From assembly GCA_017412605.1 (NCBI GenBank), contig JAFPWY010000003.1, positions 124,001 through 188,000 on the forward strand: a DNA stretch of 64,000 nucleotides. The letters run 5' to 3'. The DNA is from Fibrobacter sp. (GTDB lineage Bacteria > Fibrobacterota > Fibrobacteria > Fibrobacterales > Fibrobacteraceae). A program made the position numbers and the translations under genes. Each line of letters opens with the position of its first letter. The stretch's first letter is position 1. Shown piece after piece: positions 43,417-53,258 of the stretch. The notes beneath the pieces are model-generated. The model searched no databases, was not told the origin of the DNA, and saw only the letters and a program-made list of their open reading frames with translations.

Positions 43417-44930
43417 GGAGGGGTCGGTTTGAACATGTAAAACCACTTCATCGGGTCGATTACTTTGTACTTAACGCCGCCGATGGTCTTGTCTCCGTTC
43501 TTTGAAATTAGGCCTGTCACAATGTGCGCGTGAGGCCCTGTCGTGCGGCCCGTGACGCCGATTGTGGCGATGGGATCGCCGGGCATGACTTCTTGCCCGT
43601 CAAGGTAAAGCAACTGGTCGCAGTGCATAAAGAGAATGACATCTTTCTCGCGGACAAGCGCAATGATAATTCCCCCGTTCTTGTCGCGGCTAGTCCACGC
43701 CTTTGCCGAGAAGGGGGCGAGGATGCGCGCGCCCTTCTTGCTGGCTAGGTCGATGCCGTGGTGAAGCCTTTGGTTCTGCGTGGCTTCCCTGTGATAAAAT
43801 TCGGTCAGGTAGGCGATGCTGTCGGAGACGATGGATGTCCAGTACTTCCAGGCGGCACCGATGGAGTCCGCAGCTTCGCGCCCCAGGTTGTCGGGCCTGG
43901 AGAACTTGATGACCGTGCCTTCCGGCGGGATGTTGAAATTTTCGACGCGCCACGAGTTGGTGGGGTAGTTGTTTTCTTCGAGAGTCGTTTCAACGTACTG
44001 CTGCACCATCTTTTCTGTAGTGATGATGGCGTTGAAGCGGCCTATGGCGTAGCGCCCGATGCGTTGCAGGGTTTCCTTTCCGTCGAACGTGAATTCGAAA
44101 GACGGTGCGACGGATAGTGCGTTGCGTTCCTGTATTCGGTTGCGCTCGTTTGAAATGGACGCCGTGACCTTGGTGACCTTCGCAAACGGGAGCATGAACG
44201 CGAGCAGGAAGAACAGGGGGAACAGCATCAGGAAAATCTTGGGGATGCCGTCAATCGGGTTCTTCTTCAGAATACCCATCTTGTGGAGGTTGCCCACGAC
44301 ATGCGTGTATGCTTCCGGGTTCTCCTTGAAGCGCTTTCCCTTGAATCCCTTGAGTTTGAAAGGACTTTTCTTTACGGCTTTCGCTACGCTTGGATGCTTC
44401 TTCTTGTCCGGCTTTTCCGGCACGTCCCAGAGGATAGTGCACTTCCCGACATTCTTTGCGTCGGCGAGGTAACTCGATGCCGTTGCCGCACTGTTTGCAG
44501 ATAAAATAAGCAGTCGGCTTATAGTGAGAACTCTGTCGCAGCCGCCGTTGATTTCGTCTGTGGGAAGGACCGCGATGACGTGCGGAATCTTCTGCTTAAT
44601 TTGTTCTATATTGTGGAAGAAATTCCTGAACGAATTCTCGTCTTCGGGAACGTGGCCGATTTTTGGCGTGATGTGGCCGCATCCTTCGTCTACCTGCGTA
44701 AGCGCGTCGATTCCTTTTTCCCCAATCGGCTTTGCGAAAAGGTCGTCCGTAGAAACTGGGGCGGATCCGTGATATTTGCACGAAAGGTCGACAACTAAAA
44801 AACGCGCGCCAGCGTTAAGCGCTAGCGCGAATTTCTGCAAGGCTTCGAAATCGATCTCTTTTTCGCCCGGATAGGCGACCAGAGTCAATCCGCCTTGATT
44901 ATACAGGTAGTCTAGGACTTTCCTTTGCAT
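43413..44930 (-). CDS. M23-family peptidase with cytoplasmic N-terminal domain
   Basis: A 505-residue protein. The N-terminal 220 residues are a soluble domain of unknown family (GGLTLVAYPGEKEIDFEALQ, VVDLSCKYHG). One transmembrane helix (about 228-250, FLMLFPLFFLLAFMLPFA) follows. The C-terminus is an M23 (LytM) domain with QRLHHGIDLASKKGARILAP (HxxxD) and TTGPHAHIVTG (HxH), the zinc ligands. So the peptidase domain faces the periplasm and may cut or bind peptidoglycan, with a cytoplasmic sensor or partner-binding part. Three bases separate it from the gene upstream. Confidence 0.85.
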   Translation of the reverse strand: MQRKVLDYLYNQGGLTLVAYPGEKEIDFEALQKFALALNAGARFLVVDLSCKYHGSAPVSTDDLFAKPIGEKGIDALTQVDEGCGHITPKIGHVPEDENSFRNFFHNIEQIKQKIPHVIAVLPTDEINGGCDRVLTISRLLILSANSAATASSYLADAKNVGKCTILWDVPEKPDKKKHPSVAKAVKKSPFKLKGFKGKRFKENPEAYTHVVGNLHKMGILKKNPIDGIPKIFLMLFPLFFLLAFMLPFAKVTKVTASISNERNRIQERNALSVAPSFEFTFDGKETLQRIGRYAIGRFNAIITTEKMVQQYVETTLEENNYPTNSWRVENFNIPPEGTVIKFSRPDNLGREAADSIGAAWKYWTSIVSDSIAYLTEFYHREATQNQRLHHGIDLASKKGARILAPFSAKAWTSRDKNGGIIIALVREKDVILFMHCDQLLYLDGQEVMPGDPIATIGVTGRTTGPHAHIVTGLISKNGDKTIGGVKYKVIDPMKWFYMFKPTPP

Positions 44931-44933
44931 AAA

Positions 44934-45344
44934 TTAGGCTTTTGCGGAGCCCTTGGGGTAGGTGACGCCGGAAGGCGGGGCCTTCACGAAGTTGTCCACC
45001 TGCATGTAGAGGTCTTCGGGGGAAGCTGTCGGGTTGAAGTAGATTTCCTGGTTGCGGTTCATGCTACGGCCCTTGAGCGGTTCCTGGCGGCGCGGGCGAG
45101 AAACGACGCCCAGCGGGAGCACTTCGAGCAGCGGGAGCAGGCCGAAATAGCGGAACAGGCTGAAATTCTTCTGCCAAGTCTGGCGTTCGGCCAGGATGGC
45201 GAATGTGCCTTCGAAGATTGTCCTGGACTGGAGCAGTTCATCGGAGGTCATGGTGACCAGTTCGTGGTTGGTGGGGAAGTTGTTTACGAAGTTGACGAGG
45301 TCGCCCTTGAGGTAGTTGGCGTCGCACAGAAATACGAATTTCAT
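44934..45344 (-). CDS. Hypothetical protein cotranscribed with the M23 peptidase
   Basis: A 136-residue protein, starting MKFVFLCDANYLKGDLVNFV, without signal peptide. It looks like a small alpha/beta domain with a proline-rich basic middle. Family not recognised. It ends three bases before the M23 gene, so it may interact with that protein's cytoplasmic domain. Confidence 0.72.
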   Translation of the reverse strand: MKFVFLCDANYLKGDLVNFVNNFPTNHELVTMTSDELLQSRTIFEGTFAILAERQTWQKNFSLFRYFGLLPLLEVLPLGVVSRPRRQEPLKGRSMNRNQEIYFNPTASPEDLYMQVDNFVKAPPSGVTYPKGSAKA

Positions 45345-45778
45345 TGTGTGTCCTTGTTTTTTTGAATGTATGAGTGCAAAATAAATCTTTCTGGAGCGTT
45401 TGTCAGCATTTTGGGACGTGCCGAAGCCCCGCTTTGGCCGAAAAAGTAACGTTTTTACAATTTTTTTACAAAAAAATCGTGATCGCGTATCTTCGTGAAC
45501 CGTCGTACACGGGCGTGAGTTCTTGCACTTGAAATGAATTTTGCTTGTAAGTCGTTGATACTCAACAACTTACGTATTCTGCAAAGATGCTTTTTTTACA
45601 AAAGGTGTCTTTTTTTTGCTAAAAACGAAACATATTTTACAATTTCCTTTCCAAAAACATTATATTTGGTGATTGTTATCACGTAACGTGTCGAGCGGTT
45701 CGTTTGAGAATTCCTATCGGGTCGATAGCGTAAAATGATGAACCAATTGAAATTATGTGTTTTAATGGGAGAACGTAA
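45345..45778. promoter_or_regulatory. 434-base upstream region of the giant gene
   Basis: No gene is seen. GTAAGT-c-GTTG faces CAAC-a-ACTTAC (45547-45573). TATATTTG at 45661-45668 is a likely -10 for the giant gene, giving a leader of about 105 bases that contains CACG-taa-CGTG (near 45681) and CTATCG-ggt-CGATAG (45714-45728). A weak GGGAGA ribosome-binding site precedes the ATG. Confidence 0.45.
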
Positions 45779-48700
45779 ATGAATCGAATGAAGTCTATGG
45801 CCGCGTTGCTTGCCTCCGCTGGCGTCTTGGCATCTTTTGTTATTGCTCAAGATGGAAAAGGTGGCGCTGCTGCAGTTGAAAATAATGCTCCTTCCGTGAA
45901 CGGCATTCCTGGCGAATCCATTCAGGAGGGCGGAAAGTTTGCTACGATCAAGTTGGATAAATATGTATCTGACGACATGGACAAGCCCGAACAGATCAAG
46001 TGGGCTGTCTCTGGAAACAAGAAACTCAAGGTTTCTATTAAGGACAGAGTCGTAACAATCGAAACACCGGACAAGTACTGGAACGGCTCGGAAGACCTGA
46101 CTTTCGCCGCGACTGACACCAAGGGTGCGGTCGGCTCCGAAACGGTGAACTTCACTGTCGAGTCCGTGAACAATCCGCCTACGGTTTCGCAGATTGCAGA
46201 CCAGACCGTGGACGAAGGAAAGCAGTTCTCAAAGATTAACCTCGATAACTTTGTCGCCGACCCCGACCACCCGAAGGACCAGATTCTTTGGGAATTTGAC
46301 ATCCAACCGGTGGGCAAGGATCAAGCTGATGGAGACCTCAATGTCGAAATCGATCCGAAGCGTGTCGCCACGATTGTGATTCCCGACCCGCATTGGTATG
46401 GTACGGCAAAGATCAAGTTTACCGCGACTGACGGCGAATACGCAAGCGACTCCAAGACCGCTACGTTCACCGTGAAGCCGATTAACGACCCGCCCGTCTT
46501 GCAGAAGATTCCGAGCCAGACGATCGAAGAGAAAAACGAATTCGAATCTATCTCCCTGTCCGATTTCGTTAGCGACGTAGATGATGACGTCTCCAAGCTC
46601 AAGTGGTCTATCAGCGGCAACAAGGACCTCAAGTTCGACATTGACAAGTACGGTACCGCGAACATCAAGATTCCGAACGAATTCTGGAACGGCTCCGAAC
46701 AGATTACGTTCACCGTGACCGACCCTGCTGGTGCGTCTGCCAAGACGACGGCGACCTTCACGGTCAAGTCCGTGAACGACGCTCCCGAGTTCATCAAGGA
46801 CGTTCCCGACCAGACGATCGACGAAAAGCAGGACTTCAAGCCGGTTCAACTGGACCAGCTGGTCAAGGATCCGGACCATGCTTTCGAACAACTTAAATGG
46901 ACAATTTCTGGCAACAAGGACCTGAAGGTTGCCCTGAACGGCAAGACCGCTACTATCGGTGTTCCGAGCAAGCTCTGGAACGGCTCCGAGACGCTTAAGT
47001 TCAAGGTTTGCGACCCGGCCGGTGCCTGCGCTGAATCTGAAGCTCCGTTCACAGTGAACTCCGTGAACGACAAGCCGGAATTCGTGAAGGCCATCCCGAA
47101 CCAGAACATCGACGAAAAGAAGCAGTTTGCAAAAATCAAGCTTGACGAATACGTGAAGGATGCCGACCACAAGCATTCCGAACTCTCCTGGGATGCCGAC
47201 GTGAAGCACCAGGGCAAGATGCCGGAATCCGGCACGCTCAACGTGAGCATCGACGAAAGCCGCGTTGCTACCGTTGAAATTCCGGACACCTACTGGAATG
47301 GCGCTGCTGTTGTTATGTTCACCTGCACTGACCCGGAAGGCGCTGCTGTGAAGCAGGAAGTCACCTTCACGGTGAAGTCCATCAACGATATCCCGGTGTT
47401 CAAGAAGATTCCGGACCAGGCCATCGAAGAAAAGAGCGAATTCTCTTCTATTATTCTTGACGAATACGTGAACGATGCCGACCACGACCTCTCCAAGCTG
47501 AAGTTCGATGTCTCCGGCAACAAAGACATTAAGGTCAACGTGAACCAGAAGACCCGCGAAGTGACGTTCAAGACTCCGAGCGAACTCTGGAACGGCGCTG
47601 AAACGGTGACGATTACTGCAACCGACCCGGAAGGCGGCAAGGCTTCCTCTGCATTCAAGCTCTCCGTGAAGTCCATCAACGACCCGCCGGTCATGAAGGA
47701 TATTCCGGAACAGTCCATCAAGGAAAAGGGCCAGTTCAAGCCCGTCGAACTCGACAAGTATGTTGATGACCTCGACCACGGTAAGGACAAACTCAAGTGG
47801 ACGATTACTGGCCAGCGTGAACTGAAGGTTTCTATCGACGCCAACCGCATCATGAAGGTGACCCCGCCGAGCCCGCAGTGGAACGGCTCCGAAACGCTCG
47901 TTATCAAGGTGACCGACCCGGATGGTGCAACGGACGAACGCTCTGTGGCCTTCTCCGTTGAATCCGTGAACGACGTTCCGGAATTCCTGAAGCAGGTGGC
48001 CGCACAGACCATCAAGGAAAAGGAACAGTTCCAGGTCATCAAGCTTGGTGAAATGGTGAAGGACGCCGACAACAAGCTGAGCGACCTCAACTTCGCCGTC
48101 AGCGTGCATCCGGCTCCGAGCGGAAAGAACAAGGGTGGCGACCTCACTGTCGAAATCGACGCTCAGCATGTTGCCAAGATTGTTATTCCGAACAAGCTCT
48201 GGAATGGTGCCAACGAAATTTCGTTCACCGTGACCGACCCGGAAGGCGCCAAGGCTACGTCCAAGGCCCTGTTCACCGTGACATCCGTGAACGATGTGCC
48301 GGTTCTTAAGAAGATTCCGGACCAGATGATTAGTGAAAAGATGCAGTTCACCGATATCAAGCTCGCTGAACTCGTCTCCGATCCCGACCACAGCATCTCC
48401 CAGTTGAAGTGGACGATTTCTGGTAACAAGGACTTGAAGGTCGACATCAACAAGGATGGTGTTGCCAGCGTCAAGATTCCGAGCCAGATGTGGAACGGTT
48501 CCGAAAAGATTTCCTTCGTCGTGACCGACCCGGAAGGCGCTTCTGCCAAGTCTGAAGCCGTGTTCACCGTGAAGTCCATCAACGACCCGCCGATCATGAA
48601 GGACATCCCGAGCCAGAAGATCAAGGAAAAGGAACAGTTCAAGACGATCGCCCTGGACGACTTCGTCAGCGACCTCGACCACGACAAGGCTCAGCTCAAG

Positions 48701-51700
48701 TGGACCTTCAGCGGCCAGAAGGACCTGAAGATTTCCATGGACGCAAAGCACGTTGTTACGATTGCTACTCCGAACAGGTTCTGGCACGGCACCGAGACGG
48801 TGAAGTTCACCGTGACCGACCCGGAAGGTGCTACCGACAGCCGCTCTGTGACCTTCACTGCTGAATCCGTGAACGACCTCCCGGTCTTCACCAAGCCCAT
48901 CAAGGACCAGAGCATTCAGGAAAAGCGCGAATTTGCTATCATCAACCTGGGCGACATCGTGACTGACCCGGATCACAAGCCGGAACAGCTTTCCTGGACG
49001 TTCAAGGTTGACGGTGCCAAGGGTGCCCCGAAGGGTTACACTCCGAAGCTCACCGTCAAGGTGGACGACAAGCGCATGGCCCGCATTGTTATTCCGGACA
49101 AGTACTGGAACGGCTCTGAACAGATTACGTTCACCGTTGTTGACCCGGATGGCGGCAAGGCCAGCTGCGTTGCCACGTTCACTGTGACATCCGTGAACGA
49201 TGCTCCGACCATCGGCAAGATCAACGACCAGGCTGTCGAAGAAAAGCAGGAATTTGCTCCGATCGACCTTGCTGCAATCATCAAGGATCCGGATCACTCC
49301 TACGACAAGTTGAAGATTGAAGTGACTGGCAACAAGGAACTGAAGGTCGACATCAGCAAGGAAGGCAAGGCGACTGTCAAGGCTCCGAACAAGATGTGGA
49401 ACGGTTCCGAGAAGCTCACGTTCACCGTGACCGACCCGGAAGGCGCCAAGGCCTCTACGTTTGCAACCTTCTCCGTGAAGTCCATCAACGACCCGCCGGT
49501 CATGAAGGAAATTGCTAGCCAGACCATCAAGGAAAAGGGCCAGTTCAAGCCCATCGAGCTCGACAACTTTGTCGACGACCTCGATCACCCGAAGAACAAG
49601 CTCAAGTGGAAGATCGAAGGTGCCAAGGAACTCAAGGTTGCCATGGATGCTAGCCACAAGGTGACTGTGACCCAGCCGAACCAGTTCTGGCACGGTTCCG
49701 AAAAGATCAAGTTCACCGTGACTGACCCGGAAGGCGCTTCCGACAGCAAGACTGTTACCTTCACGGTTGAATCTGTGAACGACGCTCCTGTGTTCGTGAA
49801 GGAACTTAAGGGCCAGTCCATCGACGAAAAGAGGCAGTTCCAGACCATCCGCCTGGATGACCTCATCAATGATCCGGACCATGCCAAGAACGATCTCAAG
49901 TGGTACTTCGACGTGAAGTCCGTCAAGGCTGCTCCTGCCGCTCCGGCCAAGAAGGGTGGCAAGAACGAACCGGCCGCTGCTCCGGCTACGACCAACGGAC
50001 TCTCTGTGAAGGTTGACGCCCAGCATGTCGCTACCATCGTCATCCCGAACAAGTATTGGAATGGCGCCGCGGACATCACGTTCACGGCCAAGGACCCGGA
50101 AGGCGCTGCAGTTTCCAAGACGGCTCGCTTCGAAGTCCGCTCCATCAACGACCCGCCGAAGATTTCTGATAAGGCTCCGAAGGGTGAAACCATCCGTGAA
50201 AACGGCCGCTTCACGACTATCGACCTTTCCAACCTCGCTACCGACCCGGATCACCCGGCTTCGAGCCTCAAGTGGACCTTCACCGGCAACAAGTTCCTGA
50301 AGGTGAACCACCGCAAGGACAACACGGTTGAAGTGGCCCTCCCGGATCCGCAGTGGAACGGCAAGGAAATGATCACCTTCACCGTGACCGACCCGGAAGG
50401 CGCTTCTGCTAACCACAAGATGACCTTCGAAGTCACGCGCGTCAACGACGCCCCGAACTTCGTCAAGAGAATTCCGGACCAGAAGATCAAGGAAGGCAAC
50501 AAGTTCAAGCCTATCCAGCTCGACGAATTCGTGAAGGACCCGGATAACAAGCCGAACGAACTCAAGTGGAAGGTTTCTGGCTCCCAGAAGCTCAAGGCTG
50601 AAATTTCCGGCGGCCGCGTGCTCACGGTCTCCGCTCCGGATCCGCACTTCTGGTGCGCTCCTGAAATGCTCGTGATCGAAGCTACCGACCCGGAAGGTGC
50701 TTCTACCTCCGCTACGGTGACCTTCGAAATCACCTCCGTGAACGATGCTCCGGTGCTCAAGGACATCCCGAACCAGAAGATCAGGGAGAAGGGCGAATTC
50801 AAGGAAATCGACCTGAACAAGTTTGTCCACGACCCGGATCACCAGAACCACGAACTCAAGTGGAGCGTGAAGGTGACCAAGGTCGGCGCTCCCGAGAAGA
50901 AGCCTGCTCCGAAGAAGCCCGCTCCGAAGAAGCCGGCCAAGAAGGGTGCTAAGGCTGACGAAAAGACTGAAGCTAAGGAAGAAGCAGCTCCGGAACCGAA
51001 GCATGACGACCTCGAAGTCGAAATCGACAGCAGGAACATCGCTCATGTCAAGCTCCCGTCCAAGTTCTGGAACGGCGAACGCAACGTCATCTTCACGGTC
51101 GAAGACCCTGAAGGTGCCAAGGCTAGCAAGACTGTCAACTTCCTCGTGGAATCTGTGAACGACGCTCCTGAAATGAAGGTCATCAAGACTCAGACCATCA
51201 ACGAGAAGGAAAAGTTCAAGCCGATCGACCTGAACGGCATCGCCAGCGACCCGGATCATCCGGTCAAGAGCCTCAAGTTCGAAGTCAACGCTACTCGCCA
51301 GCTCAAGGCTTCTATCGACAAGCTGAACCAGTTGTGGGTGGCTACTCCGGACAAGTTCTGGAGCGGTTCCGAAAAGATTACGCTTACTGTCCGTGACCCG
51401 GAAGGCGCCAAGGCGACCCAGCAGATTCTCTTCGAAGTCCTGCCGGTCAACGACCCGCCGATCGTGAAGTCGATTCCTGGCCAGAGAGTCAAGGAAAAGG
51501 AAAAGTTCGAACCGATCGACCTTTCCAAGGCTGCTACCGACCCGGACAACAAGCCGAACGAACTCAAGTGGAGTGTTACCGGCAACAAGGATTTGAAGGT
51601 GGACATCAGGGGTACCCGCGCTATGGTGCTGACCCCGACCCCGAACTGGAACGGCAAGGAAACCCTGACCTTCACGGTTAAGGATCCGTCCGGTGCTAGC

Positions 51701-53110
51701 GCATCTACCAATGCGACCTTCGAAGTGATTGCCGTGAACGATCCTCCGATGATGAAGCCGATCCAGCCGTTCATTATCGAAGAAAAGAAGACCTTCGCTC
51801 CGGTCGACTTCTCGAAGCTCGTTACCGATCCGGATAACGCTCCTGAAGAACTGACCTGGTCTCTCGATGATGCAAGGCCGATGCCGATCAAGACGAAGAA
51901 GGGCATTACCATGAAGATGGGCCGTCCCTCTGTGAAGCACGAAATCAACTTCAACATCGACGAAAAGGGTACTCTCACTGCTGAAATCCCGAACAAGTAC
52001 TGGAACGGTACCGAAGTCGTCACGGTCAACGTGTTCGACCCGGCCGGCGCCAAGGCCTCCATCGATGTCAAGTTCGTTGTCAAGCCGGTGAACGATCCTC
52101 CGACCGTCAAGGAAATTCCTGGCCAGGAAACGCTCGAAGGCAAGGGCTTCAAGCCCATCAAGCTCGACGAGTTCGTGACCGACCCGGATAACAAGGTCCA
52201 TGAAATTCGCTGGAAGGTCTCCGGTGCCAAGAACCTCGACGTGATGATTTCTGGCGGCCGCGAAGCCGTAATCAGGCCGAAGAAGCAGGATTGGTTCGGC
52301 GAAGAAACGCTCGTGTTCACTGCCACCGACCCGGCTGGCGCAAGCGACAAGACCGTTGCCAAGTTCGTCGTCAAGCACGTGAACTCCGCTCCTGTCATGC
52401 GCGACATTCCTGACTTCACCATCAAGGAAGACGACCGTCAGGGCGTTATCGCGGTCATCAAGCTCGACCAGTATGCCCGCGACAAGGACAACCGCTTCGA
52501 AGAACTCAAGTGGACCTTCACCGGCAACAAGTACCTGCAGGTGAAGCACGACAAGTTCAAGAAGACTGTGACCATTTCTCAGCCGCACGAGAACTGGAAT
52601 GGCAAGCCGGAACGCATCACCTTCACAGTGACCGACCCGGAAGGCGCCAAGGCTAGCAGGGCTGCTCTGTTTACGGTGATTGCCGTGAACGACCCGCCGG
52701 TTGCTGTCCCGCACACCTACATGACCCAGGAAGGCGAAGAACTCTCTGTTCCGGCTTCTGAAGGCCTGATGTCCGGTGTCAACGATCCGGATGGCGAAAA
52801 GCCGGTTGCCGTGGCTGTCGTCCAGAAGCCGCGCAACGGTAAGATCTCTCTGAACGAGAAGGATGGTTCCTTCACCTACATGCCGAATAAGGGCTTCAGC
52901 GGCCTTGACGAATTCACGTTCAAGGTTCGTGACCCGGGTGGTGCGTTCTCCAAGATTGAAACTGCCGAAGTCAACGTCAGCTTCAAGATGAAGGACCTCC
53001 GCGGCGGCGAAAAGAAGAAGGAAGCTCCGAAGGCTGAAGAACCGGCCAAGGACAAGGACGACGAAAACGCCGACCAGCCCAAGAAGAAAAAGAGAAAGAA
53101 AAGATCCTAA
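45779..53110 (+). CDS. Giant secreted protein of 23 tandem Ig/cadherin-like domains
   Basis: A 2443-residue protein with a signal peptide (MNRMKSMAALLASAGVLASF), then 23 domains of about 100 residues. Each starts VND/IND-xP-P and has IxEKxxF, a VxDPDH-type calcium-like acidic segment, LKWxxSGNKDLKV, WNGSE and FTVTDPEGA. Domains 2, 5, 8, 11, 14, 17 and 20 carry an extra loop, giving seven three-domain super-repeats. Domain 23 differs and is closest to standard cadherin-like repeats (NGKISLNEKDGSFTYMPNKG). The end is a lysine-rich tail ending KKKKRKKRS. Likely a long cell-surface filament or envelope-spanning adhesin. No sorting domain is recognised. Confidence 0.92.
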   Translation: MNRMKSMAALLASAGVLASFVIAQDGKGGAAAVENNAPSVNGIPGESIQEGGKFATIKLDKYVSDDMDKPEQIKWAVSGNKKLKVSIKDRVVTIETPDKYWNGSEDLTFAATDTKGAVGSETVNFTVESVNNPPTVSQIADQTVDEGKQFSKINLDNFVADPDHPKDQILWEFDIQPVGKDQADGDLNVEIDPKRVATIVIPDPHWYGTAKIKFTATDGEYASDSKTATFTVKPINDPPVLQKIPSQTIEEKNEFESISLSDFVSDVDDDVSKLKWSISGNKDLKFDIDKYGTANIKIPNEFWNGSEQITFTVTDPAGASAKTTATFTVKSVNDAPEFIKDVPDQTIDEKQDFKPVQLDQLVKDPDHAFEQLKWTISGNKDLKVALNGKTATIGVPSKLWNGSETLKFKVCDPAGACAESEAPFTVNSVNDKPEFVKAIPNQNIDEKKQFAKIKLDEYVKDADHKHSELSWDADVKHQGKMPESGTLNVSIDESRVATVEIPDTYWNGAAVVMFTCTDPEGAAVKQEVTFTVKSINDIPVFKKIPDQAIEEKSEFSSIILDEYVNDADHDLSKLKFDVSGNKDIKVNVNQKTREVTFKTPSELWNGAETVTITATDPEGGKASSAFKLSVKSINDPPVMKDIPEQSIKEKGQFKPVELDKYVDDLDHGKDKLKWTITGQRELKVSIDANRIMKVTPPSPQWNGSETLVIKVTDPDGATDERSVAFSVESVNDVPEFLKQVAAQTIKEKEQFQVIKLGEMVKDADNKLSDLNFAVSVHPAPSGKNKGGDLTVEIDAQHVAKIVIPNKLWNGANEISFTVTDPEGAKATSKALFTVTSVNDVPVLKKIPDQMISEKMQFTDIKLAELVSDPDHSISQLKWTISGNKDLKVDINKDGVASVKIPSQMWNGSEKISFVVTDPEGASAKSEAVFTVKSINDPPIMKDIPSQKIKEKEQFKTIALDDFVSDLDHDKAQLKWTFSGQKDLKISMDAKHVVTIATPNRFWHGTETVKFTVTDPEGATDSRSVTFTAESVNDLPVFTKPIKDQSIQEKREFAIINLGDIVTDPDHKPEQLSWTFKVDGAKGAPKGYTPKLTVKVDDKRMARIVIPDKYWNGSEQITFTVVDPDGGKASCVATFTVTSVNDAPTIGKINDQAVEEKQEFAPIDLAAIIKDPDHSYDKLKIEVTGNKELKVDISKEGKATVKAPNKMWNGSEKLTFTVTDPEGAKASTFATFSVKSINDPPVMKEIASQTIKEKGQFKPIELDNFVDDLDHPKNKLKWKIEGAKELKVAMDASHKVTVTQPNQFWHGSEKIKFTVTDPEGASDSKTVTFTVESVNDAPVFVKELKGQSIDEKRQFQTIRLDDLINDPDHAKNDLKWYFDVKSVKAAPAAPAKKGGKNEPAAAPATTNGLSVKVDAQHVATIVIPNKYWNGAADITFTAKDPEGAAVSKTARFEVRSINDPPKISDKAPKGETIRENGRFTTIDLSNLATDPDHPASSLKWTFTGNKFLKVNHRKDNTVEVALPDPQWNGKEMITFTVTDPEGASANHKMTFEVTRVNDAPNFVKRIPDQKIKEGNKFKPIQLDEFVKDPDNKPNELKWKVSGSQKLKAEISGGRVLTVSAPDPHFWCAPEMLVIEATDPEGASTSATVTFEITSVNDAPVLKDIPNQKIREKGEFKEIDLNKFVHDPDHQNHELKWSVKVTKVGAPEKKPAPKKPAPKKPAKKGAKADEKTEAKEEAAPEPKHDDLEVEIDSRNIAHVKLPSKFWNGERNVIFTVEDPEGAKASKTVNFLVESVNDAPEMKVIKTQTINEKEKFKPIDLNGIASDPDHPVKSLKFEVNATRQLKASIDKLNQLWVATPDKFWSGSEKITLTVRDPEGAKATQQILFEVLPVNDPPIVKSIPGQRVKEKEKFEPIDLSKAATDPDNKPNELKWSVTGNKDLKVDIRGTRAMVLTPTPNWNGKETLTFTVKDPSGASASTNATFEVIAVNDPPMMKPIQPFIIEEKKTFAPVDFSKLVTDPDNAPEELTWSLDDARPMPIKTKKGITMKMGRPSVKHEINFNIDEKGTLTAEIPNKYWNGTEVVTVNVFDPAGAKASIDVKFVVKPVNDPPTVKEIPGQETLEGKGFKPIKLDEFVTDPDNKVHEIRWKVSGAKNLDVMISGGREAVIRPKKQDWFGEETLVFTATDPAGASDKTVAKFVVKHVNSAPVMRDIPDFTIKEDDRQGVIAVIKLDQYARDKDNRFEELKWTFTGNKYLQVKHDKFKKTVTISQPHENWNGKPERITFTVTDPEGAKASRAALFTVIAVNDPPVAVPHTYMTQEGEELSVPASEGLMSGVNDPDGEKPVAVAVVQKPRNGKISLNEKDGSFTYMPNKGFSGLDEFTFKVRDPGGAFSKIETAEVNVSFKMKDLRGGEKKKEAPKAEEPAKDKDDENADQPKKKKRKKRS
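46166..52684 (+). repeat. Seven three-domain super-repeats (about 900-1000 bp each)
   Basis: Super-repeats begin near 46166, 47062, 47965, 48870, 49778, 50740 and 51735. In each, the first domain has the extra loop and the second and third do not. Loops in the fifth and sixth units are long and Ala/Lys/Pro-rich. Confidence 0.85.
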
Positions 53111-53128
53111 TCTTCGATAAAGCTATCG

Positions 53129-53167
53129 AAAAAGCCTTGCAGACAGAAAATCTGCGAGGCTTTTTTT
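53129..53167 (+). terminator. Terminator of the giant gene
   Basis: GCCTtGCAGA/TCTGCgAGGC stem, loop CAGAAAA, A-run before and T-run after. Confidence 0.93.
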
Positions 53168-53204
53168 ATAAGAACACTTGTGGCGAGACCGCATGTCCGT
53201 AGCC

Positions 53205-53234
53205 AAAAAAAGAAGCCCGGTGTAATTGCCGGGC
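53205..53234 (-). terminator. Terminator of the ABC-F gene
   Basis: Minus strand: GCCCGG-caattaca-CCGGGC, TTC, then a run of seven T. Confidence 0.9.
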
Positions 53235-53258
53235 TCCGTGTTTTCAATTTTTAGAAGC

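Noticed and set aside
46229-52714. A 2161-codon open frame antisense to the giant Ig gene
   Set aside because: It is the reverse-frame shadow of a repetitive, biased gene. Its product is a monotonous repeat without signal or domain, and the sense protein has clear Ig motifs, signal peptide and terminator.
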